DNA of 64,000 nt from positions 186,001-250,000 of the forward strand of contig NZ_CBXX010000001.1 in NCBI RefSeq assembly GCF_000577615.1. The letters run 5' to 3'. The notes under the pieces were generated by a model. It saw only the letters and a program-made list of their open reading frames with translations, made no database searches and was not told the origin of the DNA. Shown here in pieces: positions 33,867-43,432 of the stretch (positions are counted from its first letter, which is position 1; every line of letters starts with the position of its first letter). The stretch comes from Herbaspirillum sp. RV1423 (lineage in GTDB: Bacteria > Pseudomonadota > Gammaproteobacteria > Burkholderiales > Burkholderiaceae_D). The position numbers and the translations under genes were made by a program.

Positions 33867-33904
33867 AAAAAAGCGGATCGGGCGCAAGCCTCTTCCGCTT
33901 TTTT
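33867..33904 (+). terminator. rho-independent terminator after the alpha/beta hydrolase gene
   Basis: AAAAAAGCGGA pairs with TCCGCTTTTTT around a 16-nt loop. An A-run on the left makes it usable in both directions, including for the convergent HDOD gene. Confidence 0.75.
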
Positions 33905-33991
33905 GTTTATCCTGCCTCAAACGGCCGACTGCGCCGACCGCGATGCGCTCCCCACTGCCGCTCCCTTACTCCCATTTCCCGCAGGAACCGA

Positions 33992-34819
33992 TCAGGAAAT
34001 CAGTTCCTCCATCCCCGCGCCCAATTCGGCCAGCGGCGGCAAGTCGTCCAGCAACACGGACGGTTTCACGCCGAGCCTGGCGGCGACGTCATCCGGGAAA
34101 GTCGACTCCATTTCCTCGCGGGAATATCCGTTCTCTTCCGAGCGAGCGCGCCAGGCGGCGATATGGATCACGGCGGCAATCTTGTTGAACGGTTCTGCTT
34201 CCAGCGGTGTCGGGAACGCCTTGATGGCGTTGGAAAATTCCTCGGGGAAACGCCAGCGCCGGGCCAGTTCGGCACCCACGTCCGAAAAGTCGTAGCCGAA
34301 CGACGTATGTTCCACATCCAGGCGGCGGGCGTCGATGGTGCTGGCAATCTTGTCGATCTGCAAGGTTTGCTCCGGCATGGCCGCATGCATGACCAACTGG
34401 CCGATGGCATGCATCAGGCCGACGGTGAACGCCAGGTCGGAATTGAGCTGCAGCTTCTTCGCCAGCCACTTGGCGACGATCGCGGTGTGCAGGCTGTAGC
34501 GCCAGAACAGTTTGAGATCCACGCCGGACATCGACTTGAAGCTGCCGGTCAGGCCGGTGCTGACCACCAGTGTGCGTACCGTCATGAAGCCCAGCATCAG
34601 CACGGCATCGTCAACGGTGCCGATGCTGCGCGAGACATGGTAATAGGAAGAGTTCGCCAGACGCAGCAACTTGGCGCTCAGCACCTGGTCGGCGCTCAAT
34701 TTCTTTGCAATGTCCTCGATCGAGACGTTGTCGTTGTTGAAGCTCTCGATGACCTCCTGCACCACTTTGGGAATGCTGGGCAACGCCGCTTGCTGCTGAA
34801 ACAATGCTTCAAAATTCAT
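33992..34819 (-). CDS. HDOD-domain protein
   Basis: A 275-residue protein dominated by an HDOD domain (about 5-200), the phosphohydrolase-like fold found in bacterial signalling proteins. It has sequence such as LPSIPKVVQEVIESFN, LSADQVLSAKLLRLANSSYY and GLMHAIGQLVMHAAMPE. HDOD domains generally lack the HD metal residues and act as regulators or scaffolds. The start MNFEALF at 34819 follows GGGGAGAGG; the longer frame to 34912 is AT-rich leader. It is divergent from argH. Confidence 0.9.
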   Translation of the reverse strand: MNFEALFQQQAALPSIPKVVQEVIESFNNDNVSIEDIAKKLSADQVLSAKLLRLANSSYYHVSRSIGTVDDAVLMLGFMTVRTLVVSTGLTGSFKSMSGVDLKLFWRYSLHTAIVAKWLAKKLQLNSDLAFTVGLMHAIGQLVMHAAMPEQTLQIDKIASTIDARRLDVEHTSFGYDFSDVGAELARRWRFPEEFSNAIKAFPTPLEAEPFNKIAAVIHIAAWRARSEENGYSREEMESTFPDDVAARLGVKPSVLLDDLPPLAELGAGMEELIS

Positions 34820-35032
34820 GAGACCTCTCCCCGATAAGTTCAGCGCAACGAATTCGAAAATCAGATTTATGAAACGCGATTTGAGTATCTTCAAGATTTG
34901 ACAAGAGTGCAATGTTTTTTATGCCATGACCAGTCGTAGTCGGCATCCATACCACGCAGAAAACTCCCTGTTGACTGGCAGAGAAATTGTGCCCGGAAGC
35001 GCCGCAGCGTGGCTCAATTGCCATCGGCTTGC

Positions 35033-35038
35033 TATAAT
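35033..35038 (+). promoter_or_regulatory. probable argH -10 element
   Basis: TATAAT (extended as TGCTATAAT) lies 24 bp before the argH start. The -35 at the right distance (TGGCTC) is weak. Confidence 0.5.
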
Positions 35039-35061
35039 CGCCAATTCTCCGGGACCCGAAT

Positions 35062-36453
35062 ATGACTGCACAATTATCGAAAAAAGGCGAAGCCTGGTCG
35101 GCTCGCTTTTCCGAACCCGTTTCCGATCTGGTGAAACGCTATACCGCCTCTGTCTTTTTCGACAAGCGCCTGGCGCAGTTCGACATCGAAGGCTCGCTTG
35201 CCCATGCCGAGATGCTGGCGCATCAGCAAATCATCAGCGCCCAGGACCATGCCGACATCCAGCGCGGCATGGCGCAGATCAAGGGCGAAATCGACGCCGG
35301 CAAGTTCGAATGGCTGCTCGACCTCGAAGACGTCCACCTGAACATCGAAAAACGCCTGACCGAACTGGTCGGCGACGCCGGCAAGCGCCTGCACACCGGC
35401 CGTTCGCGCAACGACCAGGTCGCGACCGACATCCGCCTGTACATGCGTGCCGCCATCGACGACATCAGCGGCCTGCTGCGCGACCTGCGCGCGGCGCTGG
35501 TCGATCTGGCCGAACAGCACGCCGATACCATCCTGCCCGGCTTCACCCACATGCAGGTGGCGCAGCCGATCACTTTCGGCCACCACATCCTCGCTTATGT
35601 TGAAATGTTCGGCCGCGACGCAGAGCGCATGGCCGATGCCCGCAAACGCGTCAACCGCCTGCCGCTGGGCGCGGCCGCGCTGGCCGGCACGACCTTCCCG
35701 ATCGACCGCCTGCGCGTGGCCAAGACGCTGGGCTTCGACGACGTCTGCCGCAACTCGCTCGACGCCGTCTCCGACCGCGACTTCGCGATCGAATTCTGCG
35801 CTGCCGCCGCGCTGGTGATGACCCACATTTCACGCATGTCCGAAGAACTGGTGATCTGGATGAGCCCGCGCGTCGGCTTCATCGACATCGCCGACCGCTT
35901 CTGCACCGGTTCGTCGATCATGCCGCAAAAGAAAAACCCCGACGTCCCCGAACTGGCGCGCGGCAAGACCGGCCGCGTCAACGGCCACCTGATCGCCCTG
36001 CTGACCCTGATGAAAGGCCAGCCGCTGGCCTACAACAAGGACAACCAGGAAGACAAGGAACCGCTGTTCGATACCGTCGACACGCTGACCGATACGCTGC
36101 GCATTTTCGCCGACATGGCGCGCGGCATCACCGTCAAGCCGGAAGCCATGCGCGCCGCCGCGCTGCAAGGCTACGCCACCGCCACCGACCTGGCCGACTA
36201 TCTGGTCAAGAAGGGCCTGCCGTTCCGCGACGCCCACGAAGCGGTCGCCCGCGCCGTGCGCAGTTGCGTCGACCGCAATTGCGATCTGTCCGACCTGACG
36301 CTGGACGAGCTGCGCGCGTTTTCGCCGCTGATCGAGAACGACATCTTCGGCGTATTGACGCTGGAGGGCTCGGTGGCTGCGCGCGACCATATCGGCGGCA
36401 CGGCGCCCAATCAAGTGCGTCTGGCTATCGCGGAAGTGCGCAAGTCGCTGTAA
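35062..36453 (+). CDS. argH: argininosuccinate lyase
   Basis: Last enzyme of arginine biosynthesis, splitting argininosuccinate into arginine and fumarate; 463 residues, normal length. The fumarase/aspartase-superfamily signature [15 protein letters not shown] carries the catalytic Ser loop. Other motifs are [14 protein letters not shown] and [18 protein letters not shown]. It stands alone with its own promoter, as usual for argH in betaproteobacteria. Confidence 0.98.
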   Translation: MTAQLSKKGEAWSARFSEPVSDLVKRYTASVFFDKRLAQFDIEGSLAHAEMLAHQQIISAQDHADIQRGMAQIKGEIDAGKFEWLLDLEDVHLNIEKRLTELVGDAGKRLHTGRSRNDQVATDIRLYMRAAIDDISGLLRDLRAALVDLAEQHADTILPGFTHMQVAQPITFGHHILAYVEMFGRDAERMADARKRVNRLPLGAAALAGTTFPIDRLRVAKTLGFDDVCRNSLDAVSDRDFAIEFCAAAALVMTHISRMSEELVIWMSPRVGFIDIADRFCTGSSIMPQKKNPDVPELARGKTGRVNGHLIALLTLMKGQPLAYNKDNQEDKEPLFDTVDTLTDTLRIFADMARGITVKPEAMRAAALQGYATATDLADYLVKKGLPFRDAHEAVARAVRSCVDRNCDLSDLTLDELRAFSPLIENDIFGVLTLEGSVAARDHIGGTAPNQVRLAIAEVRKSL

Positions 36454-36846
36454 AGAATAGAGAAATAAAGAAATACCAGCCGGATCCGAACAGCCAAAGC
36501 GACCCGGATTCACGCTGTACTGAGTCTGTGCCAAAAGTAGCAGTGCGAGGTAATCAGCAGGACCGGCCTGTTTCAGGACAGGCCAGCATCACATCTGTCA
36601 TCTGTGTCGCCTCCGCCTCGGCGGAGTTTGCAGACTGTTGCGAGGCAGCTTATCCGGTTGCAGCGCAGCAGTGTGTTTAAACCGGTTTACGGTATTCTTG
36701 ACCGGTTGTATCCCAAAGGCTGCACGACGGCCTAAAGAGGATGGAGCAAAATAGGGAGGTTTTATCAAAGACCTTCTACACCGGTATCCCCGGGTCAATA
36801 TTTCGCGTCATCCTCTATAAGAATATCTAACCAAGGAGAGAACTCG
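36454..36846 (+). other. 393-bp intergenic region before livK
   Basis: No gene is supported here. It holds a 7-bp hairpin GGCCTGT/ACAGGCC (36565-36584) without a T-run and a possible livK leader with SD AAGGAGAG just before the ATG. I could not identify a convincing sigma-70 or sigma-54 promoter. Confidence 0.5.
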
Positions 36847-38013
36847 ATGCGATTCAACGTGCTTAATACCGCTTTAAAGACCCTGCCCGCGCTGTTGCTG
36901 GGCGCCACCCTGGCGAATGCCGCACTGGCCGCCGACATCAAGCTGGGCCTGGCCGCCGCTCTGACCGGCCCTGCCGCCAAATACGGCGTCGCCATCAAGA
37001 ACGGCTTTACGCTGGCCACAGACGAAGTCAACGCCAAGGGCGGCGTCAATGGCAACAAACTGGTCCTGATCCCGGAAGACGAGCAAGGCAAGAAGGAAGA
37101 AGCCATCAACGTCTTCAAAAAACTGATTTTCCAGGACAAGGTGCTGATGGTCTTCGGCCCGACCCTGTCCAACTCGGCTTTCGCCGCTGACCCGATCGCC
37201 AACGCCGCCAAGGTCGTCGCGTTCGGCACCAGCAACACCGCCGACGGCATCACCGCCATGGGCCCGTTCACGTTCCGCAACTCCGTCATGGAAGCCGACG
37301 TGCTGCCAGTGACCGTGAAAGCCGCCGTCAAGCATTTCAGCATCAAGAAGGTCGCCGTGATCTACGGTAATGACGACGCGTTCACCAAGTCCGGTTACGA
37401 CGTCTTCAAGGCCACGCTGGAACAGCAAAAAATCCCGGTCACCACGACCGAAGCCTACGCCAAGGGCGACGTCGACTTCAAGGCGCAACTGACCAAGATC
37501 AAGGCCGGCAACCCCGACGCCATCGTCTGCTCCTGCCTGGCCGAAGAAGCCGCCAACATCATCCTGCAAACCCGCGCCCTGGGCATGAAGCAGCCATTCA
37601 TCGGCGGCAACGGCCTGAACTCGCCGAAGCTGTTTGAAATCGCCAAGGACGCCGGCGACAACACCCTGATGGGCAGCCCATGGTCGGCGGAAAACCTGAC
37701 TCCGGCCAACAAGGCGTTCATCGCCGCGTACAAAGCCAAGTTCGGTTCCGATCCCGACCAGTTCGCCGCACAAGCCTATGATGCGCTGCACGTCGTTGCC
37801 GAAGCGCTCAAGAACGTCAAGCTGACCGGCGCCCTGGACAAGGACCGCGACGCCCTGCGTCAAGCCCTGCCCGGCGTCAAGATCGACGGCGCGACCGGCA
37901 AGTTCGCCTTCCGTCCTGCCCCGCCTGTCACCGGCAAGCAGGTCGGTTTCGATGCGCAGCAGGAAGCCATCGTCAACATCGCCAAGGGCGGCAAGTTCGT
38001 TCTGTTGAAGTAA
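36847..38013 (+). CDS. livK: branched-chain amino acid ABC transporter, periplasmic binding protein
   Basis: Type I binding protein of 388 residues with a signal peptide (LLLGATLANAALAADIKLG, cleavage near 29) and family motifs: LAAALTGPAAKYGVAIKNG, VNGNKLVLIPEDEQGKKEEA and VFGPTLSNSAFA. It is first in livKHMGF. The family also contains amide- and urea-type binders, but this sequence and the neighbours favour a LivK-like amino acid receptor. A terminator-like hairpin after it (38040-38068) would give more binding protein than permease. Confidence 0.92.
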   Translation: MRFNVLNTALKTLPALLLGATLANAALAADIKLGLAAALTGPAAKYGVAIKNGFTLATDEVNAKGGVNGNKLVLIPEDEQGKKEEAINVFKKLIFQDKVLMVFGPTLSNSAFAADPIANAAKVVAFGTSNTADGITAMGPFTFRNSVMEADVLPVTVKAAVKHFSIKKVAVIYGNDDAFTKSGYDVFKATLEQQKIPVTTTEAYAKGDVDFKAQLTKIKAGNPDAIVCSCLAEEAANIILQTRALGMKQPFIGGNGLNSPKLFEIAKDAGDNTLMGSPWSAENLTPANKAFIAAYKAKFGSDPDQFAAQAYDALHVVAEALKNVKLTGALDKDRDALRQALPGVKIDGATGKFAFRPAPPVTGKQVGFDAQQEAIVNIAKGGKFVLLK

Positions 38014-38039
38014 GTTTCGACGGCAAGGGCAAGCCCCAA

Positions 38040-38068
38040 GACTCCGGTATTTTTACCGGAGTCTTTTT
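38040..38068 (+). terminator. terminator-attenuator between livK and livH
   Basis: The 10-bp arms GACTCCGGTA and TACCGGAGTC with a TTTT loop are followed by TTTTT. Its position inside the operon suggests partial termination. Confidence 0.85.
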
Positions 38069-38212
38069 GTTCCATCCGTTTCACCCAATCGCGAAAAAGA
38101 ACAGGCTCGCCAAAAGCCGCTTTTCTGATGTAACGAGGGTACATCGCCAACCTGCCCGTTTGCCCGGACGGCAGATGAGACGAAGGCGACCTCATCACTA
38201 TTCGCAGGTCCT

Positions 38213-39094
38213 ATGTTAGAACAACAACTTATCAACGCTCTTTCGCTCGGCAGCGTCTATGCGCTCTTTGCGCTGGGCTTCACGCTGGTGTTCGGCGTGC
38301 TCGGCGTCATCAACCTGTCGCACGGCGCGATCTTCATGCTGGGCAGCTATGCGGCCCTGCTGCTGGTCGAGCAACTGTCGCTGCCGCTTTGGCTGGCGAT
38401 GCTCGCCGCCATGGTCGCCACCGGCCTGATCGGCCTGATCGTCGACTTCCTGGTATTGAAACCGCTGCGCCGCCGCAACGCCCCCCACCTGATTCCCATG
38501 ATCGCCACCATCGGCGTGGCGATCATGCTGACCAACCTGGCACAGGGCCTGTTCGGCGCCGAGAACAAGCGCTTCCCGGTCGGCACCATTCCCGAAGACA
38601 GCGTCACCATCGGCAGCCTGCACGTCACCGCCGTGCAGGTCGGCATCGTCGTCATCGCCTTCGTACTGATGATCGTGCTGCTGGCCGTGATGCGCCGCAC
38701 GCAACTGGGCCGCGCGCTGCGCGCCATCGCCGAGTCGCCGAAAGCGGCTTACCTGCTGGGCATCAACGTCGAAGGCCTGTTCTACCTGACCTCGTTCGCA
38801 GCGGCGGCCCTGGGCGGCGCAGCCGGCGTGCTGGTCGGCCTGTCGTTCAACGCCATCTCGCCGTTCATGGGCCAGCCGATGCTGCACAAGGGCATCGCCG
38901 TCATCATCCTGGGCGGCATGGGCGACATTCGCGGCGCCATGATCGGCGGCCTGTTCCTGGGCTTTGCCGAGGTGCTGACGGTGGCTTACATTTCGAGCGA
39001 CTTCCGCGATGCGGTCGCGTTCGGTCTCCTGTTTTTGATTTTGTTGGTCAAGCCCTCCGGCATGTTCGGCAAAGTGCTGGAAAGAAAGGCTTAA
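38213..39094 (+). CDS. livH: branched-chain amino acid ABC permease LivH
   Basis: A 293-residue inner-membrane permease with about eight hydrophobic segments, of the BPD_transp_2 family. Motifs include LINALSLGSVYALFALGFTL at the N-terminus, the cytoplasmic loop LGRALRAIAESPKAAYLLGINV (EAA-like) and AVIILGGMGDIRGAMIGGLFLGFAEVL. It pairs with LivM; livM follows after only four bases. Confidence 0.96.
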   Translation: MLEQQLINALSLGSVYALFALGFTLVFGVLGVINLSHGAIFMLGSYAALLLVEQLSLPLWLAMLAAMVATGLIGLIVDFLVLKPLRRRNAPHLIPMIATIGVAIMLTNLAQGLFGAENKRFPVGTIPEDSVTIGSLHVTAVQVGIVVIAFVLMIVLLAVMRRTQLGRALRAIAESPKAAYLLGINVEGLFYLTSFAAAALGGAAGVLVGLSFNAISPFMGQPMLHKGIAVIILGGMGDIRGAMIGGLFLGFAEVLTVAYISSDFRDAVAFGLLFLILLVKPSGMFGKVLERKA

Positions 39095-39098
39095 TCCC

Positions 39099-39989
39099 AT
39101 GAATATGATGGAATGGTGGGATGGATTCTGGGCGACGTACAACACCGTCATCTTCAGCGTCGGCGTCAACGCCATGCTGGCCCTGTCAATCTACGTCACG
39201 CTGTCGTGCGGCCTGCTGTCGCTGGCCAACGCAGCATTCATGGGGATCGGCGCCTACGTCGCCTCCCTGATAACCATGCAGGCCGGGCTGCCCTTCCCGG
39301 TCGCGCTCGTTGCCGGCGGCGTGCTGCCGGCGCTGGTGGCGCTGGTGATCGGCATCCCGACGTTGCGCCTGTCCGGGGTCTACCTCGCGATGGCCACGCT
39401 GGGCTTCGGCGAAGTGGTGCGCGTGATCGTGCTGAACCTGGAAGTCACCGGCGGTCCGATGGGCCTGAACGGCGTGCCGCCGCTCACCGAGTGGTGGCAC
39501 ATCGTGCTGTTGCTGGGCGTGACCGTGTATTTCCTGGCACGCGTGCGCCGTTCCAAGATCGGCCGCGCATTTGAAGCGATCAAGGAAGACGAGATCGCCG
39601 CCCGCCTGATGGGCGTCAACGTCGCCGGCTACAAGCTGCTGGCCTTCGTCATCGGCGCAGCCATTGCCGGCGTCGCCGGCGCCTTGAATGCGCACTACAC
39701 CTTCACCATCGGTCCCAACAACTACGGTTTCGAAAACGCCGTGGACATCCTGACCATGGCCGTGTTCGGCGGCACCAGCAACCTGATCGGCCCGATGATC
39801 GGCTCGACCATCCTGTCGCTGCTGCCGGAAGTACTGCGCCATTTCAAGGACTTCCGCCTGGCCGCAAACGGCCTGATCCTGATCCTCGTCGTGCTGTATC
39901 TGCCCAAGGGCATCTGGGATCCGCGCCGCATCCGCGCATTCATGCAACGCCGCACCAGCAACAACTCCGCAAGCAAGAAGGTGAACTGA
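39099..39989 (+). CDS. livM: branched-chain amino acid ABC permease LivM
   Basis: A 296-residue second permease of the same family, with the loop SKIGRAFEAIKEDEIAARLMGVNVAGYKLLAF and the conserved end LILILVVLYLPKGIWD. Slightly downstream ATGs exist at 39105 and 39108. Its stop overlaps the livG start (TGATG), so they are translationally coupled. Confidence 0.96.
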   Translation: MNMMEWWDGFWATYNTVIFSVGVNAMLALSIYVTLSCGLLSLANAAFMGIGAYVASLITMQAGLPFPVALVAGGVLPALVALVIGIPTLRLSGVYLAMATLGFGEVVRVIVLNLEVTGGPMGLNGVPPLTEWWHIVLLLGVTVYFLARVRRSKIGRAFEAIKEDEIAARLMGVNVAGYKLLAFVIGAAIAGVAGALNAHYTFTIGPNNYGFENAVDILTMAVFGGTSNLIGPMIGSTILSLLPEVLRHFKDFRLAANGLILILVVLYLPKGIWDPRRIRAFMQRRTSNNSASKKVN

Positions 39990-40750
39990 TGTTATTGCAA
40001 TTCAACCAGATCAGTAAAAACTTCGGCGGCTTGCAAGTCCTGCAAGGCGTCCAGTTCCATGTGCCCGAAGGCGGCATCTTCGGCCTGATCGGCCCCAACG
40101 GCGCCGGCAAGACCACCGTGTTCAACCTGATCACCGGCCTGTTGCGCGCCTCGTCCGGCAACATCGTGTTCGACGGCCAGGACATCGGCAACGTCGCCCC
40201 GCACAAGATCACCGAACGCGGCATCGCGCGCACCTTCCAGAACATCCGCGTGTTCAAGGAAATGACCCTGCTGGAAAACGTCGTGGTCGGCATGCACGAT
40301 CATCTCGATTACGGCTTCGGCAGCCTGCTGCTGAACCTCGGCTCGTTCCGCAAGATCGAGAAGGAAGCCCGCGAACGCGCGCTGGAGCTGCTGTCCTGGG
40401 TGCGCCTGGACCACAAGGCCGACATGCTGGCCGACAGTCTGTCCTACGGCGAACAGCGCAAGCTGGAATTCGCCCGCGCGCTGGCGACCAAACCCAAGCT
40501 GCTGCTGCTCGACGAACCGGTGGCCGGCATGAACCCGGCGGAGAAAACCGAGCTCATGGCCGAAATCATCAACATCAAGCAGCGCGGCTTCTCGATCTTC
40601 ATGATCGAGCACGACATGCGTTTCGTGATGGGCCTGTGCGACCGCGTCGCCGTGCTCAACTTCGGCAAGATCATCGCCGAAGGCACACCCGATGAGATCA
40701 AGAACAACCAGGAAGTGATCGAAGCCTACCTCGGCAAGGAAGAAGCATGA
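39989..40750 (+). CDS. livG: branched-chain amino acid ABC ATPase LivG
   Basis: A 253-residue ATP-binding subunit with Walker A (GPNGAGKTTVFNLI), signature SYGEQRKLEFARAL, Walker B (LLLLDEPVAGMNP) and the H-loop (IEHDMRFVM). The LivG-type insertion after Walker A (ERGIARTFQNIRVFKEMTLLENV) distinguishes it from LivF. It overlaps livM at the start and livF at the stop. Confidence 0.97.
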   Translation: MLLQFNQISKNFGGLQVLQGVQFHVPEGGIFGLIGPNGAGKTTVFNLITGLLRASSGNIVFDGQDIGNVAPHKITERGIARTFQNIRVFKEMTLLENVVVGMHDHLDYGFGSLLLNLGSFRKIEKEARERALELLSWVRLDHKADMLADSLSYGEQRKLEFARALATKPKLLLLDEPVAGMNPAEKTELMAEIINIKQRGFSIFMIEHDMRFVMGLCDRVAVLNFGKIIAEGTPDEIKNNQEVIEAYLGKEEA

Positions 40751-41475
40751 GCCAGACCGTCCCCAAAGAAATTCTGCAAGTCCAGGACCTGGCGGTTTCC
40801 TACGGCCATATCGAAGCAGTCAAAGGCATCAGCCTGACCCTCAACGAAGGCGAAATCACCGCGCTGGTCGGCGCCAACGGCGCCGGCAAGAGCACCTCGC
40901 TGCTGGCCATCTCCGGCCTCGTCAAGGCGACGCGCGGCAAGGTGCTGTTCAATGGCAAGGACCTCACACAACTGTCGCCGCACCGCATCGTCGGCAGCGG
41001 CGTGGTGCAAGTCGCCGAAGGCCGCGCCACGCTGACCACGCTGACCATCGAAGAAAACCTCGCGCTGGGCGCCTATACGCGCAAGGACAAGGCGGCGGTG
41101 GCCGGCGACCTGGAATGGGTCTACTCGCTGTTCCCGGTATTGAAGCAACGCGCCAAGGGCCTGGCCGGCAACCTGTCCGGCGGCGAACAGCAAATGCTCG
41201 CCATCGGCCGCGCGCTGATGGCCAAGCCCAAGGTGCTGCTGCTGGACGAACCGTCGATGGGCCTGGCGCCGCTGATCATCCAGGAAATCTTCCGTATCGT
41301 GCAAGAGATCAACAAGACCGGCATGACGGTCCTGCTGGTCGAACAGAACGTGCGCCAGGCGCTGCGCATCGCGCAACGCGGCTACGTGCTTGAAACCGGC
41401 AAGATCGTGCTGGAAGACACCGGCGCCAACCTGCTGCACAACCCGAAAGTAGTCGAAGCCTATCTGGGCGGCTGA
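40747..41475 (+). CDS. livF: branched-chain amino acid ABC ATPase LivF
   Basis: A 242-residue ATP-binding subunit with Walker A (GANGAGKSTSLLAI), signature LSGGEQQMLAIGRALMAKP, Walker B (LLLDEPSMGLAPLI) and VEQNVRQAL, the typical LivF switch. It starts inside livG (ATGA overlap). It is the last gene of the transporter operon. Confidence 0.97.
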   Translation: MSQTVPKEILQVQDLAVSYGHIEAVKGISLTLNEGEITALVGANGAGKSTSLLAISGLVKATRGKVLFNGKDLTQLSPHRIVGSGVVQVAEGRATLTTLTIEENLALGAYTRKDKAAVAGDLEWVYSLFPVLKQRAKGLAGNLSGGEQQMLAIGRALMAKPKVLLLDEPSMGLAPLIIQEIFRIVQEINKTGMTVLLVEQNVRQALRIAQRGYVLETGKIVLEDTGANLLHNPKVVEAYLGG

Positions 41476-41576
41476 TCGTCGCATGCTTGTCGCGATCAGG
41501 AACAGCGGCCTTGCGTCGCTGTTTTTGTTTGTGCCGGCAGAGGATGCTTTACCATCAGGAATTATTACCACCAACC

Positions 41577-43082
41577 ATGTTCGCCATGCCGACTTTCGAC
41601 AGCTCTCTGGTCTGGTTTCGCCGCGACCTGCGCATGGCCGACCATGCCGCGCTGTATTACGCGCTGAAGCAAAGCCGACAAGTGCATTGCGTTTTCGTCT
41701 ACGACCGCGACATCCTCGACGCGCTGCTCGCCGACGGCCTGCAAGCCGATCGTCGCATCGAGTTCATCGTGGCCTGCATCGCCGAACTCGACGCCGCGCT
41801 GCGCGAGGCCGGCGGCGCGCTGATCGTGCGCCACGCCTCGGCGCAACAAGACATTCCTGCGCTGGCGGCGGAGCTTGGCGTCGACGCCGTCTTCGCCAAT
41901 CACGATTACGAACCGCAGGCCATCAAGCGCGACGCCGCCGTGAAGAAGCAACTCGAACAAGACGGCCGCCAATTGCTGACGTACAAGGATCAGGTTATCT
42001 TCGAGAAGGATGAAGTGCTGTCGCAGATCGGCCGCCCTTTTTCGGTCTTCACGCCTTACAAAAATGCCTGGATGAACAAATTGTCCGGTCCCGGCGGCGA
42101 CTTCTATCTCAAGCCTTATCCGGTGGACGCCTATTTCGCGCAACTTGCCCCACCGTCTAAGAAACATCATCGCGCGTTACCGACGCTGGAAGATCTCGGA
42201 TTCCTGCCGACCAATCTCAAGGACTTGCGCATCCCGGCCGGCATGGCCGGCGCTGCGCAATTGCTGGAAGACTTCCTCCCGCGTCTGGGCAAGTACGGCG
42301 ACACGCGCGACTTCCCCGCCGTCAAAGGACCGTCGTATCTGTCGGTGCATCTGCGCTTCGGCACGATCTCGATCCGTACATTGGCGCGCGCCGCGGTCGA
42401 TGCCATGCGCATCGGCGAAGGCCGCCGCGGTGCGCCGGTATGGCTGTCGGAGCTGGTGTGGCGCGATTTCTATTTCATGATTCTGTTCCACCACCCGCGC
42501 GTGACGGAGCGCTCCTTCAAGGCTGACTACGACGCGATCCAATGGGAAGGCGGCAAGCATGCGCGCGAGATGTTTGCGAAGTGGTGCGAGGGACGAACCG
42601 GCTATCCGCTGGTCGATGCGGCCATGCTGCAGTTGAATCAGACCGGCTACATGCACAATCGCCTGCGCATGGTGACGGCGAGTTTCCTGACCAAGGATCT
42701 GGGGATAGACTGGCGCTGGGGCGAGAAGTATTTTGCCGATCTGCTCAACGACTTCGATCTGTCGGCCAACAATGGCGGCTGGCAGTGGGCGTCGTCTTCA
42801 GGCTGCGATGCGCAGCCGTATTTCCGTATTTTCAATCCGATCACGCAGTCGGAAAAGTTTGATGCCGAGGGGAAGTTCATCCGGAGGTATTTGCCGCAAC
42901 TGGCCGGTTTGCCGGACAAGCATATCCATGCGCCCTGGTTGTGTCCGGCGGATTTGCTGAAGGCGGCGGGGGTGAAGATCGGGAAGGATTATCCGGAACC
43001 GATGGTGGATCATGCGGAGGCGAGGAAGAGGACCTTGTTGAGGTACGCGGTGGTGAAGAAGGATTTGGGGGATGAGGATTGA
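41577..43082 (+). CDS. phrB: deoxyribodipyrimidine photolyase
   Basis: Light-dependent repair enzyme of 501 residues with the antenna-binding N-terminal domain (SLVWFRRDLRMADHAALYYAL) and FAD-binding C-terminal domain (YPLVDAAMLQLNQTGYMHNRLRMVTASFL, NNGGWQWASSSGCDAQPYFRIFNP), the CPD photolyase/cryptochrome signature. The tryptophans expected in the electron-transfer chain appear present. The start MFAMPTFDSSLVWFRR at 41577 (or MPTF at 41586) fits the family; upstream in-frame sequence is unlike the family. The last ~150 bp become G-rich. Confidence 0.95.
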   Translation: MFAMPTFDSSLVWFRRDLRMADHAALYYALKQSRQVHCVFVYDRDILDALLADGLQADRRIEFIVACIAELDAALREAGGALIVRHASAQQDIPALAAELGVDAVFANHDYEPQAIKRDAAVKKQLEQDGRQLLTYKDQVIFEKDEVLSQIGRPFSVFTPYKNAWMNKLSGPGGDFYLKPYPVDAYFAQLAPPSKKHHRALPTLEDLGFLPTNLKDLRIPAGMAGAAQLLEDFLPRLGKYGDTRDFPAVKGPSYLSVHLRFGTISIRTLARAAVDAMRIGEGRRGAPVWLSELVWRDFYFMILFHHPRVTERSFKADYDAIQWEGGKHAREMFAKWCEGRTGYPLVDAAMLQLNQTGYMHNRLRMVTASFLTKDLGIDWRWGEKYFADLLNDFDLSANNGGWQWASSSGCDAQPYFRIFNPITQSEKFDAEGKFIRRYLPQLAGLPDKHIHAPWLCPADLLKAAGVKIGKDYPEPMVDHAEARKRTLLRYAVVKKDLGDED

Positions 43083-43133
43083 TTTTTTGATGTGTTGTTC
43101 CGACATCCGTCTTTAGGTGATTAATTCCGTTCT

Positions 43134-43407
43134 TTCTTCGATCAACCCTTCGCCGGGGGTAGCCCGGCAGCTACTCACTTTCTTTGTCTCGCCAAAGAAA
43201 GTAAGCAAAGAAAGGCGACCGCGGTTCGCAGCCCCCTTCGGGGGTTCCCGGTGTCGGCAGGCACAAATCGGGAAGAGAAATAAACTCGCTTCGCTCAAAC
43301 AAATTTCCCTTCTTTTTCCGATTTGTGCCTGCCGACACCGGCTACTCTCAAGCGGACTTCCAGACTGGCTTGCTACGCCTCGCCAAGGATGACTCGCCTG
43401 CGGCATC
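43134..43407 (-). repeat. structured ~270-bp intergenic repeat, copy 1
   Basis: Copy 1, in minus orientation relative to the other two copies, fills the gap between convergent phrB and the SDR gene. Read on the minus strand it gives: a 5' stem region; a long hairpin with perfect 24-bp outer arms (43318-43341 with 43248-43271) and an inner stem around a conserved apical loop (TGAGCGAAGCGAGTTT); a small CCCCC-GAA-GGGGG hairpin; an ACTTTCTTT/AAAGAAAGT hairpin with loop GGCGAGAC; and a GTAGC/GCTAC hairpin. The other copies have the same folds with compensating base changes. No protein is supported in it. Confidence 0.85.
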
Positions 43408-43432
43408 GTGATTGGTTACCTGCAATCAGATT

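Noticed and set aside
43117-43392. Open frames inside the ~270-bp repeat (both strands)
   Set aside because: Base changes between copies preserve hairpin pairing rather than protein sequence, and frames are not conserved between copies.
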